13,254 nucleotides of DNA from JAWBOD01 sp964651405 (lineage in GTDB: Archaea; Aenigmatarchaeota; Aenigmatarchaeia; Aenigmatarchaeales; Aenigmatarchaeaceae): NCBI GenBank assembly GCA_964651405.1, contig CAZYZB010000024.1, positions 1 through 13,254 on the forward strand. Direction: 5' to 3'. Each line of letters begins with the position of its first letter. Within the stretch, counting starts at the first letter, position 1. Both the position numbers and the translations under genes were made by a program. This document shows positions 1-6,399 of this stretch, in pieces. The notes beneath the pieces are model-generated. The model was not told the origin of the DNA and searched no databases. It worked only from the letters and a program-made list of their open reading frames with translations.

Positions 1-61
1 TTGATTTACCATGGTCAACGTGACCAACTGTTACTAAGTTTAAGTGTGGTTTTTGAGCCAT
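1..61 (-). CDS. tuf: Elongation factor 1-alpha, N-terminal fragment (cut by window edge)
   Basis: Only the first 20 codons lie in the window; the gene continues past position 1. The translation begins MAQKPHLNLVTVGHVDHGKS. GHVDHGKS is the P-loop (G1) of translational GTPases in its EF-1alpha/EF-Tu form, and the lead-in LNLVTVGHVDHGKS is typical of archaeal EF-1alpha. The protein delivers aminoacyl-tRNA to the ribosomal A site. A full anti-Shine-Dalgarno match, GGTGAT, precedes the ATG by three bases. The gene follows EF-2 on the same strand with 46 bases between them, as in the archaeal str operon, and it also has its own TATA box. The family call is firm despite the short fragment, because the motif, the start context and the neighbour all agree. 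Confidence 0.9.
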   Translation of the reverse strand, partial: MAQKPHLNLVTVGHVDHGKS

Positions 62-64
62 CTA

Positions 65-70
65 ATCACC
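65..70 (-). promoter_or_regulatory. Shine-Dalgarno site of EF-1alpha
   Basis: The minus strand reads GGTGAT three bases before the EF-1alpha ATG. This is a perfect match to the archaeal 16S 3' end and fixes the start codon. Confidence 0.75.
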
Positions 71-84
71 TTTTTATCTTTAAT

Positions 85-107
85 ATGCAAGCTATTTAAA
101 GTTTTTG
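85..107 (-). promoter_or_regulatory. EF-1alpha promoter (TATA box plus GCTTGCAT element)
   Basis: On the minus strand an A-rich stretch runs into TTTAAATA (93-100), followed by GCTTGCAT (85-92). A start site about 27 bases from the TATA centre would fall near position 70, right at the Shine-Dalgarno site, giving a leader of roughly ten bases. The whole element is almost identical to the EF-2 promoter at 2322-2345, apart from one gap and one substitution. Confidence 0.6.
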
Positions 108-2297
108 TTATATTTCAGATTTTGGAAGTTCTTTTGGAAGTCCTTTTCTTTCTCTTATCCTAGTTGCAACCTGATCCCTTATTTCATTTGGTATTTTTTC
201 GAATAGAACATCCATCAAGGACTGGAATCCTTTGCCTGCAGTAGCAGACTTTAAAGCTCCTTCAAAGCCGAACAGCTCAGCAACAGGAACTTTAGCTGTT
301 ATAACTGCAGAATATTCCTCCTGCTCTACGTTTAGAATTTCTCCTCTTCTGTTGTTTATCTCAGCTGTAACATTTCCTATATAATCTTGAGGTGTATCAA
401 TCCTAATTATCTGTTTTGGTTCTAAGTATGTAACACCAACTTTAAGCATACCTTGAATAATAGGATGCCTAACAGCTGGCATTATCTGAGCAGGACCTCT
501 ATGAACAGCATCCTCGTGAAGCTCTGCATCATGTATCCTGACAATGACAGCTGAACATGGCTCTTTAGACAAAGGACCGTTTTCAGTAATGTCTATGAAA
601 GCAGCTTTAACATCTTCTATTGACTCGTTCAAGTATTGTATTCCTTTTGTGCAATCTAAAAGCATACAGTGATTATGAATAAGAATAACATCTTTCGCAT
701 CGTCCTTCTCCATTCCTAATTCTACTAATTTCTTTCTTAATTCAAGATTCTTTCCCTTGATTTCAGCGTCTTTAATAACTCCTTCTGTCATTGCTTTATA
801 AATTTCTGGTGAGACAGATTCGACTGATATGTAGAACTTGTTATGCTTGTTTGGAGATTTACCTTCTATTTCTGGCGACTTGCCAAAAATACTTTCTCTA
901 TAGACGACTATAGGTGGCGAGACAACTATCTCCACTCCCTTCTCTCTTATCTTTCTTTCAACTTTTGCATCCAAGTGTAACTCACCTAAACCAGAAACCA
1001 ATGTTTCACCAGTCTCTTGGTTTATTTTAACTTTTAAGGTTGTATCTTCTCTGCTTAAGGTCTTTAAAATATCTATTAATTTAGGCAAATCCTGTGGATA
1101 CTTCGGCTCAATAGATTTTGTAACAACTGGCTCGAAGATATGCTTTATTGCTTCAAATTCTTCTATTGGATAGCCAGGATTACATATAGTTTGACCAACA
1201 GCAGCTTCTGACAAACCAACTAGACCAACAACATTTCCAGACAATGCATGCTCAACTGGTATTCTTCGCAAAGCAATGAATGTTGTAACTTGCTGAACTT
1301 TTATGGTCTGACCAGTATTGACAATATAAACATCTTCACCTCTTGACAATTTACCAGAAAATATTCTTATGGTTGATATCATTCCTGCATGAACATCATA
1401 AGTAACCTTTGTTAGCACTGCTGCTAGTTTTCCATTAGGATCACAGTTGTACAATTGCTTTCCTATTTCAGAGCTTATATCACCTCTCCAAATTTTTTCT
1501 ATTCTATATTTTTGAGCTTCTAGCGGAGAAGGTAAATGCTTAATAACAATATCAAGAACAACCGTGTGCATCGGTGCCATGTTGGATAATTCTTCATCCC
1601 TTTCTTGTGAGCATAAATCAATTATTTGTTTGAATGTAACACCTGATCTTTGCATAAAAGGAACTGAAATTGCCCATTTTTTCAAAGCAGAACCAAATGC
1701 AACAGACCCATCTTCGACTCTAACAATCCATTTGTCTTTAAACTGAGGCTCAACATGCCTTTGAATAAATTTATTAACATCAATAACAATGTTTGCTAGC
1801 CTTTTTTGCAATTGTTCTGGTGATAGTTTTAATTCGCGTATTGCCCTATCTACTTTGTTAATAAAAAGAATAGGTTTAACTCTTTCTGACAATGCTTGCT
1901 TCAAAACAGTTTCTGTCTGTGGCATTACTCCTTCTACAGCACAACAAAGAACAACCGCACCGTCGACTGCACGCATCGCTTGAGTAACATCAGCTCCAAA
2001 ATCAACATGACCTGGAGTGTCTAACAAGTTAATCAGATATTTTTCATTTTCATAGACATGCGCCATTGTAACAGTCGCACCATAAATTGTCATTAGACGT
2101 TCTCTTTCCTGATCATCAACCCAAGTAAGCATTCTATCCCCTACCAAGTCTCTAGCCATCAAGCCTGCTGCTGCAGCTAGGTTGTCAGTAAGTGTCGTCT
2201 TTCCATGGTGAATATGACTAACGATACCGATATTTCTAATATTCTTTGGATTATTCATCAATTCTTGAACTTTATCACTATATTCTTCTTTTGCCAT
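108..2297 (-). CDS. fusA: Translation elongation factor 2 (EF-2)
   Basis: This GTPase drives ribosomal translocation. The start chosen at 2297 (MAKEEYSD) gives 729 residues, the usual archaeal length. An upstream in-frame TTG at 2327 lies before the expected transcription start and is unlikely to be used. Visible motifs in this numbering are the P-loop region SHIHHGKTT (27-35), switch I with RLMTI (67-71), DTPGH (93-97) and NKVD (147-150). Domains II-V follow, with HEDAVHRGPAQ near residues 594-604; the His at about 599 occupies the diphthamide position, so the modification site is present. Two features are odd. The P-loop has His where the family normally has Asp (HIDHGKT), and the common RGITI of switch I reads RLMTI. 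No T-tract separates it from EF-1alpha downstream, so read-through is likely. Confidence 0.96.
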   Translation of the reverse strand: MAKEEYSDKVQELMNNPKNIRNIGIVSHIHHGKTTLTDNLAAAAGLMARDLVGDRMLTWVDDQERERLMTIYGATVTMAHVYENEKYLINLLDTPGHVDFGADVTQAMRAVDGAVVLCCAVEGVMPQTETVLKQALSERVKPILFINKVDRAIRELKLSPEQLQKRLANIVIDVNKFIQRHVEPQFKDKWIVRVEDGSVAFGSALKKWAISVPFMQRSGVTFKQIIDLCSQERDEELSNMAPMHTVVLDIVIKHLPSPLEAQKYRIEKIWRGDISSEIGKQLYNCDPNGKLAAVLTKVTYDVHAGMISTIRIFSGKLSRGEDVYIVNTGQTIKVQQVTTFIALRRIPVEHALSGNVVGLVGLSEAAVGQTICNPGYPIEEFEAIKHIFEPVVTKSIEPKYPQDLPKLIDILKTLSREDTTLKVKINQETGETLVSGLGELHLDAKVERKIREKGVEIVVSPPIVVYRESIFGKSPEIEGKSPNKHNKFYISVESVSPEIYKAMTEGVIKDAEIKGKNLELRKKLVELGMEKDDAKDVILIHNHCMLLDCTKGIQYLNESIEDVKAAFIDITENGPLSKEPCSAVIVRIHDAELHEDAVHRGPAQIMPAVRHPIIQGMLKVGVTYLEPKQIIRIDTPQDYIGNVTAEINNRRGEILNVEQEEYSAVITAKVPVAELFGFEGALKSATAGKGFQSLMDVLFEKIPNEIRDQVATRIRERKGLPKELPKSEI

Positions 2298-2321
2298 ATT
2301 AACACGATTTGAAATAATAAG

Positions 2322-2345
2322 ATGCAAGCATATTTAAACTTTTTG
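2322..2345 (-). promoter_or_regulatory. EF-2 promoter
   Basis: The minus strand carries CAAAAAG, then TTTAAATA (TATA, about 2331-2338), then TGCTTGCAT. The predicted start near 2309 leaves a leader of about 12 bases before the ATG at 2297. The arrangement matches the EF-1alpha promoter almost base for base. Confidence 0.6.
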
Positions 2346-2400
2346 AAAACTTAGAACTCGTTAGTTATTTCCATAGATAATTTCATTTACCAGTAAGAAA

Positions 2401-2410
2401 AGTTAATAAC
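2401..2410 (+). promoter_or_regulatory. Probable TATA box of the ZIP transporter gene
   Basis: AGTTAATAAC follows a purine-rich BRE-like stretch (GTAAGAAA). Its centre lies about 26 bases upstream of the ATG at 2432, which predicts a leaderless transcript. No Shine-Dalgarno sequence is visible, which is consistent. Confidence 0.4.
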
Positions 2411-2431
2411 TAGAAATTGTAAATCTATTAT

Positions 2432-3184
2432 ATGCTTTATACATCAGCACTTTTGCTTGCTTTTTTAGCAGGAATTTCAACCTTGATAGGAGGACTTCTA
2501 ATATTTCTAATAAAGAAACCAAAATTTCGCTATCTTTGCATAGCCTTTGGTTTTTCAGCAGGGGTAATGATTTTCATATCATTTGCTGAGTTGCTTAATC
2601 AAGGCATTAAAACTACTGGATTATTATATGCAATTCTATCATTCTTTGGTGGTATTCTTATTATTTATTTAATTGATATTTTGATACCACACATTTACGA
2701 AGAAGATGAACATAAAAGGAAAAAAGGAAAATTAAATAAAGTAGCTATTTTGCTTTTGCTCGGTATAACAATACACAACTTCCCAGAAGGAATAGCGGTT
2801 TTCTTTTCATCAGTGTCGAATGTTAAACTTGGAATTCTTATTGCCTTGGCAATAGCGATGCATAACATCCCTGAAGGAATTGCTGTTTCCATGCCTATTT
2901 TATATGCTAGTAAAAGCAAGAAGAAAGCCTTGTTATACTCATTTTTATCTGGAATCGCTGAGCCAATTGGTGCAATCCTAAGTTTTCTTATTTTATATAA
3001 ATTCTTAAATGAATTTGTTCTAGGTTTAATTCTATCTGCAACAGCAGGAATAATGGTATTCATAAGTTTTGATGAGCTTCTGCCATATGTCTATAAGCAC
3101 AAGAATCAGCATCTTTCTATGCTAGGCATGTTCTTAGGTATGTTTACAATTTCTATAAGCATGTATTTTCTATCACAATTTTAA
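2432..3184 (+). CDS. ZIP-family divalent metal (zinc-type) transporter
   Basis: This is a 250-residue integral membrane protein with about eight hydrophobic segments. The ZIP signature is clear: HNFPEG at 115-120 and HNIPEG at 144-149 provide the His and Glu metal ligands of two transmembrane helices, followed by EPIG at 177-180 and FDELLP at 213-218. A charged loop (about 86-101, containing PHIYEEDEH) between the third and fourth helices could sense or bind metal. Family members bring Zn2+, Fe2+ or Mn2+ into the cytoplasm; the substrate cannot be read from sequence. Length and motifs resemble the ZupT/GufA branch. It lies on the plus strand inside an otherwise minus-strand ribosomal cluster, divergent from EF-2 and convergent with uS7, 46 bases away. 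This suggests an inserted, separately transcribed gene. Confidence 0.92.
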   Translation: MLYTSALLLAFLAGISTLIGGLLIFLIKKPKFRYLCIAFGFSAGVMIFISFAELLNQGIKTTGLLYAILSFFGGILIIYLIDILIPHIYEEDEHKRKKGKLNKVAILLLLGITIHNFPEGIAVFFSSVSNVKLGILIALAIAMHNIPEGIAVSMPILYASKSKKKALLYSFLSGIAEPIGAILSFLILYKFLNEFVLGLILSATAGIMVFISFDELLPYVYKHKNQHLSMLGMFLGMFTISISMYFLSQF

Positions 3185-3230
3185 ATTTATTTACACATAC
3201 CTTAAAACTTCTTCCATATAAGATTCATTT

Positions 3231-3833
3231 TTATCTTGCGCCAGCAGCTTCTCTTTCTATTCTTTCCTTCTCTCTTATTGCATGAGAACTTTGAGGATCA
3301 TAATTATAAGCAGCATATAGCTCGTCTGCTAGAGTATCGGCCATTCTTTTGATATTATTAGTTGCTTTTTGGAAAGAACCTTGAACTATGAGTCTTAATG
3401 CTAGGTCAATTCTTCTTTGCGGAGCTGTTATCACAGCTTTTCTAACTATTATTCCTCCTACTTGGAAAGATGTTATTTCCTCTCTTAGCGCAGCGTTCTC
3501 CAATGCCTTAACAAAAACTTCTACAGGGTTCTTCTTTGTTCTTTCCTCAAGAATCTTAAAAGATTCTTCAATAACAGTCCATATCTTAAAAGTTTTTCCG
3601 ACATTTCTTCCGCTTGTTATAAGATGCTTTTTACCTCTATGACCAGAGACATAAAGATGATTTGCCAGTCTTTCAACAATATTCATCTGCGACTTGTGAA
3701 ATTGCTTTTTTGCTGTTCTACCAAATGTCCTAGGAACTATGACTGGTTTTAGATTGATATAATTTTTCAAACCAAGATCATTAACAACAATACCTTCAAT
3801 TTCCCACTTGTTAAAAAGTTTTATGCCTTCCAT
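3231..3833 (-). CDS. rpsG: Small-subunit ribosomal protein uS7
   Basis: This 200-residue protein is an archaeal-type uS7. It binds the 3' major domain of 16S rRNA and shapes the head of the small subunit near the E site. Recognisable family blocks are the GHRGKKH segment at 64-70, NPVEVFVKALENA at 102-114, REE at 118-120, PQRRIDLAL at 138-146 and LADEL at 168-172, ending in the basic tail EREAAGAR. Its ATG overlaps the uS12 stop codon in a TAATG junction, so the two are probably translationally coupled. The length is typical of archaea, which carry an extra N-terminal portion compared with bacteria. Downstream the usual next gene, EF-2, is displaced by the opposite-strand ZIP gene. Confidence 0.95.
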   Translation of the reverse strand: MEGIKLFNKWEIEGIVVNDLGLKNYINLKPVIVPRTFGRTAKKQFHKSQMNIVERLANHLYVSGHRGKKHLITSGRNVGKTFKIWTVIEESFKILEERTKKNPVEVFVKALENAALREEITSFQVGGIIVRKAVITAPQRRIDLALRLIVQGSFQKATNNIKRMADTLADELYAAYNYDPQSSHAIREKERIEREAAGAR

Positions 3834-4255
3834 TATTTAACCTCTTTCTTTTTCTTACCTTTTCTAAGCATCTCTAAAGGAATATTATTGACCTTGATGA
3901 CTTTCCATCTCAATCCGTGCTGAGAGCCGACTGGCCCGCCCTGTGAGCCACCGACGCCTTCAACCAAGACTTCGTCGTGTTCGTTGATAAAGTTTATAGC
4001 TCCTGATTTTGGAACAAATACAGTAATCTCTTTCTTGTTCTTTAAAAGCTGGACCCTAACAACTTTTATCAATCCAGAGTGTGGTTGCTTTTGTTCAATT
4101 GCTCTTTTTGCTAGAACTATTCCTCTTGCTTGCGGAGCTCCTTCTAAAGGATCTTTCTTTTCTTTTAGATGAAGCATTCTAACATTAAATTCAGTCTTCA
4201 GCCATCTATACCTTTTTGCTCTTTTTTTCATCTCTCTTCCGCTAAACAGTCCCAT
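3833..4255 (-). CDS. rpsL: Small-subunit ribosomal protein uS12 with altered decoding loops
   Basis: This 140-residue protein is the archaeal uS12, which lines the decoding centre. The blocks DPLEGAPQARGIVL (35-48), SGAINFINEHDEV (84-96) and LRWKVIKVN (115-123) identify it. The start at 4255 is preferred because TTATTTATAA (4281-4290) predicts transcription beginning near 4259; GTG and ATG codons just upstream (4264, 4261) are alternatives. Two normally near-invariant loops differ. The PNSA(I/L)RK loop reads PHSGLIK (58-64), and the DIPGVRY loop reads SQHGLRW (111-117). The second loop lies in a stretch of plus-strand sequence, about 3920-3980, clearly more GC-rich than the surroundings. The basic KGKKKKEVK tail is normal. 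The gene is coupled to uS7 by a one-base overlap. Confidence 0.93.
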   Translation of the reverse strand: MGLFSGREMKKRAKRYRWLKTEFNVRMLHLKEKKDPLEGAPQARGIVLAKRAIEQKQPHSGLIKVVRVQLLKNKKEITVFVPKSGAINFINEHDEVLVEGVGGSQGGPVGSQHGLRWKVIKVNNIPLEMLRKGKKKKEVK

Positions 4256-4280
4256 TATCATCACTGATGTATTTACATGT

Positions 4281-4290
4281 TTATAAATAA
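4281..4290 (-). promoter_or_regulatory. TATA box of the uS12-uS7 operon
   Basis: The minus strand reads TTATTTATAA about 26 bases before position 4259. This supports a leaderless or near-leaderless uS12 message starting at the ATG at 4255. Confidence 0.5.
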
Positions 4291-4313
4291 GACTTTAAAA
4301 ATGTTTTGGTTTT

Positions 4314-4319
4314 AAAAAA
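4314..4319 (-). terminator. T-tract after tRNA-Gln
   Basis: Two bases after the tRNA 3' end the minus strand has a run of six T, followed within 20 bases by a further TTTTT. This is a typical archaeal intrinsic termination signal without a hairpin. Confidence 0.45.
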
Positions 4320-4320
4320 G

Positions 4321-4430
4321 TAGCCCCTGCAGGATTCGAACCTACGTTACCGGGTTTCTTTCATAGCAAAGCTCAATGCTTTAGTCAAATGACCAAAGCC
4401 CGATGTCCTTGGCCGCTAGACGAAGGGGCT
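4321..4430 (-). tRNA. tRNA-Gln(TTG) with a 37-nt intron
   Basis: The minus strand folds into a complete 73-nt tRNA once a 37-nt intron is removed. Arms seen: acceptor AGCCCCT/AGGGGCT, discriminator A with no encoded CCA; D-stem GTCT/GGAC; anticodon stem TCGGG/CCCGG; T-arm GTAGG-TTCGAAT-CCTGC. The spliced anticodon loop is CTTTGGA, giving anticodon TTG. The A1-T72 pair and this loop agree with archaeal tRNA-Gln. The body also resembles a tRNA-Glu, but no reading gives a TTC anticodon. The 5' exon is 4393-4430 and the 3' exon 4321-4355. The gene diverges from threonyl-tRNA synthetase and lies upstream of uS12 on the same strand. Confidence 0.9.
4356..4392 (-). other. tRNA-Gln intron with bulge-helix-bulge splice motif
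   Basis: The intron lies between positions 37 and 38, the canonical archaeal site. The splice motif can be drawn completely. Bases 32-35 (CTTT) pair with AAAG of the intron to form the 4-bp central helix. One 3-nt bulge is GG^T and the other AA^A, with the cut after the second base of each. Outside them the intron pairs CAT with ATG, and it carries its own hairpin AAAGC-ATTGA-GCTTT. This is a substrate for the archaeal tRNA splicing endonuclease. Confidence 0.88.
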
Positions 4431-4459
4431 ATTCAATAATAAAATAACTTAAATCAAAG

Positions 4460-4473
4460 ATTATATAAATATA
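4460..4473. promoter_or_regulatory. Shared divergent TATA region for thrS and tRNA-Gln
   Basis: The stretch around TTATATAAATATA is TATA-like on both strands. It lies about 27 bases before the expected thrS start near 4492 and 30-40 bases before the tRNA 5' end at 4430. No other good TATA element is nearby, so both genes may use it. Confidence 0.45.
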
Positions 4474-4497
4474 TTAAACGTATTAAATAGTGATCTT

Positions 4498-6351
4498 ATG
4501 AGAATTTTACAAAATCATTCGGATTTCATCGAGTATACGCCAATAGAAAAAGAAATAAGGAATGCTGAGGAAGCAGAGAAGAAGACTGTTAGATATGAGA
4601 ATATTGTTGTAATATTTACTGCAATTGAAAAAGAAGACTCAGTAGCTATAGCAAAAAAGGCTGTTGATGAGATAAAGGAAAGTTTGAAAGTAATAAAATG
4701 TAATAAAATTCTGATTTATCCTTTTGTTCATTTATCTAACAATCCAGCAACCGCAGAACTTGCTTTGAAAGTCTTAAAGGAAATGGAAGCATATGCAAAA
4801 GAATCTGGATTAGAAACTTATCGCGCTCCTTTTGGTTGGAACAAACAATATAATCTGAAAATAAAAGGTCATCCCCTAGCAGAACAATCAAAAGTATTTA
4901 CAAAAGGAGATATTAAAGAATCTATACCTGAAGCAGTAAAGGCTGAAGAGAAATTAAAATCAGTTTGGTATATTCTTGATACTAACGGCAAGCTAATTCC
5001 TATAGAAGATTTTGATTTTAAGAATCATGTCAAGCTTAAGAAATTAGCTGATTATGAAATTGAAAAGTCAAGAGAAGTAAAGGAAACGCCACCTCACATA
5101 GCATTAATGAAAAAAATGGAAATAGCTGACTTTGAACCTGGAAGCGATCCCGGCAACTTAAGATACTATCCTAAAGGAAGACTTATTAAATCTTTATTAG
5201 AAACATTCGTGACCCAGAGGATAGTTGAATATGGTGGAATGGAAGTTGAAACTCCTATAATGTATGACTTAAACCATCCAATCTTGGCTAGCTACTTGAA
5301 CAGGTTTCCTGCAAGACAGTATATTGTGAAGTCTGATGATAAAGAATTTTTCTTAAGATTTGCTGCATGCTTTGGCCAATTCTTGATGACTAAGGACGCT
5401 CAGATATCATACAAAAACCTTCCTTTCAAGATTTACGAATTGACTAGATATAGCTTCAGAAGAGAGAAGAGCGGCGAACTAGTTGGATTAAGAAGACTCA
5501 GAGCGTTTACCATGCCAGATGTTCATGCAATGTGTGCTGATATGGAGCAAGTTAAGAAGGAATATCTCATTAGATTTGATTTATGCAAGAATGTTTTAAA
5601 AGACTGCGGAATAAATGACAATGATTATGAAATGGCTATAAGATTTACTAAAGATTTCTACGGGGAAAATAAAGATTTTATAAATAATTTAATTAATCAC
5701 CATGGCAAGCCAGTTTTAGCAGAAATGTGGGAAAAGAAGTTTTTCTATTTTATTTTGAAATATGAATTTAATTTCATAGACAATATTGATAAGGCATCTG
5801 CCCTGTCGACTGACCAGGTTGATGTAGAAAATGCTGAAAGATATGGGATAACTTATATTGACAAGAATGATAAAAAGCAATATCCTATTATATTGCACTC
5901 TTCTCCATCAGGCGCTATCGAAAGAGTTATTTATGCTTTATTAGAAAAGGCCTATGCAGATTCAAAAGAAGGAAAGAATCCATTGCTTCCGATATGGCTA
6001 TCTCCTGTTCAAATTAGGCTTTGCCCTATAAACGACAGTTACTTAGAGTATTGCGAAAATTTAATGAAAGAACTGGAAAAAAATGAAATTAGAGTTGATA
6101 TAGACGACAGAGTTGAAAGGATACAGAAGAAAATAAGAGATGCTGAGATGGAATGGATACCTTTCATAGTTGTAGTTGGCTCAAAAGAAAAAGAATCTGG
6201 AAAACTTGCTGTAAGGATTAGAGAAACTGGAAAAATAGAAAACATTTCTTTAGAGGAATTAATTAAAAATATTGAGAACTTGACAAAAGGCTATCCATTC
6301 AAAGCTTTGTCAATTCCTAAATTTTTAACTAAAAGACCTAAGTTTGTTTAA
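4498..6351 (+). CDS. thrS: Threonyl-tRNA synthetase, archaeal type
   Basis: This cytoplasmic class II enzyme charges tRNA-Thr. The 617 residues show the archaeal layout. Residues 1-140 form a D-Tyr-deacylase-like editing domain (NHSDFIEY, YPFVHLS at 74-80, RAPFGW, KGHPLAEQSK) that removes serine mischarged on tRNA-Thr. The catalytic core has motif 1 around 222-260, motif 2 at RYSFRRE...LRRLRAFTMPDVHAMC (317-346) and motif 3 at GAIERVIYALLEKA (472-485). Cys291, His343 and His467 match the zinc ligands that recognise threonine. The anticodon-binding domain runs from about 497 to 590 (WLSPVQIRLCPI, GSKEKESGKLAVRIRETG). A GTGAT Shine-Dalgarno match at 4490-4494 sits three bases before the ATG. 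The gene ends 48 bases from the convergent regulator, with only a T-rich stretch between. Confidence 0.95.
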   Translation: MRILQNHSDFIEYTPIEKEIRNAEEAEKKTVRYENIVVIFTAIEKEDSVAIAKKAVDEIKESLKVIKCNKILIYPFVHLSNNPATAELALKVLKEMEAYAKESGLETYRAPFGWNKQYNLKIKGHPLAEQSKVFTKGDIKESIPEAVKAEEKLKSVWYILDTNGKLIPIEDFDFKNHVKLKKLADYEIEKSREVKETPPHIALMKKMEIADFEPGSDPGNLRYYPKGRLIKSLLETFVTQRIVEYGGMEVETPIMYDLNHPILASYLNRFPARQYIVKSDDKEFFLRFAACFGQFLMTKDAQISYKNLPFKIYELTRYSFRREKSGELVGLRRLRAFTMPDVHAMCADMEQVKKEYLIRFDLCKNVLKDCGINDNDYEMAIRFTKDFYGENKDFINNLINHHGKPVLAEMWEKKFFYFILKYEFNFIDNIDKASALSTDQVDVENAERYGITYIDKNDKKQYPIILHSSPSGAIERVIYALLEKAYADSKEGKNPLLPIWLSPVQIRLCPINDSYLEYCENLMKELEKNEIRVDIDDRVERIQKKIRDAEMEWIPFIVVVGSKEKESGKLAVRIRETGKIENISLEELIKNIENLTKGYPFKALSIPKFLTKRPKFV

Positions 6352-6399
6352 ATAAAGGGGCATTAACACTTATAGAAAATAGAATTATATTTTGATTTA

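Noticed and set aside
2298..2327. Upstream TTG start of EF-2 adding ten residues
   Set aside because: The TATA box at 2331-2338 predicts transcription from about 2309, downstream of this TTG, and the extra residues MHLIISNRVN do not look like the family.
3388..3642. Plus-strand 84-codon open frame inside uS7
   Set aside because: It is antisense to a clear uS7 coding sequence and its product is not recognisable. The same reasoning removes open frames opposite EF-2, the ZIP gene, uS12, thrS and the 755-residue gene.
4321..4430. tRNA-Glu(TTC) reading of the tRNA gene
   Set aside because: The acceptor and D-arm resemble some tRNA-Glu genes, but no splice position yields TTC. The bulge-helix-bulge fixes the exon as CTTTGG^A, giving TTG, and A1-T72 suits archaeal Gln.
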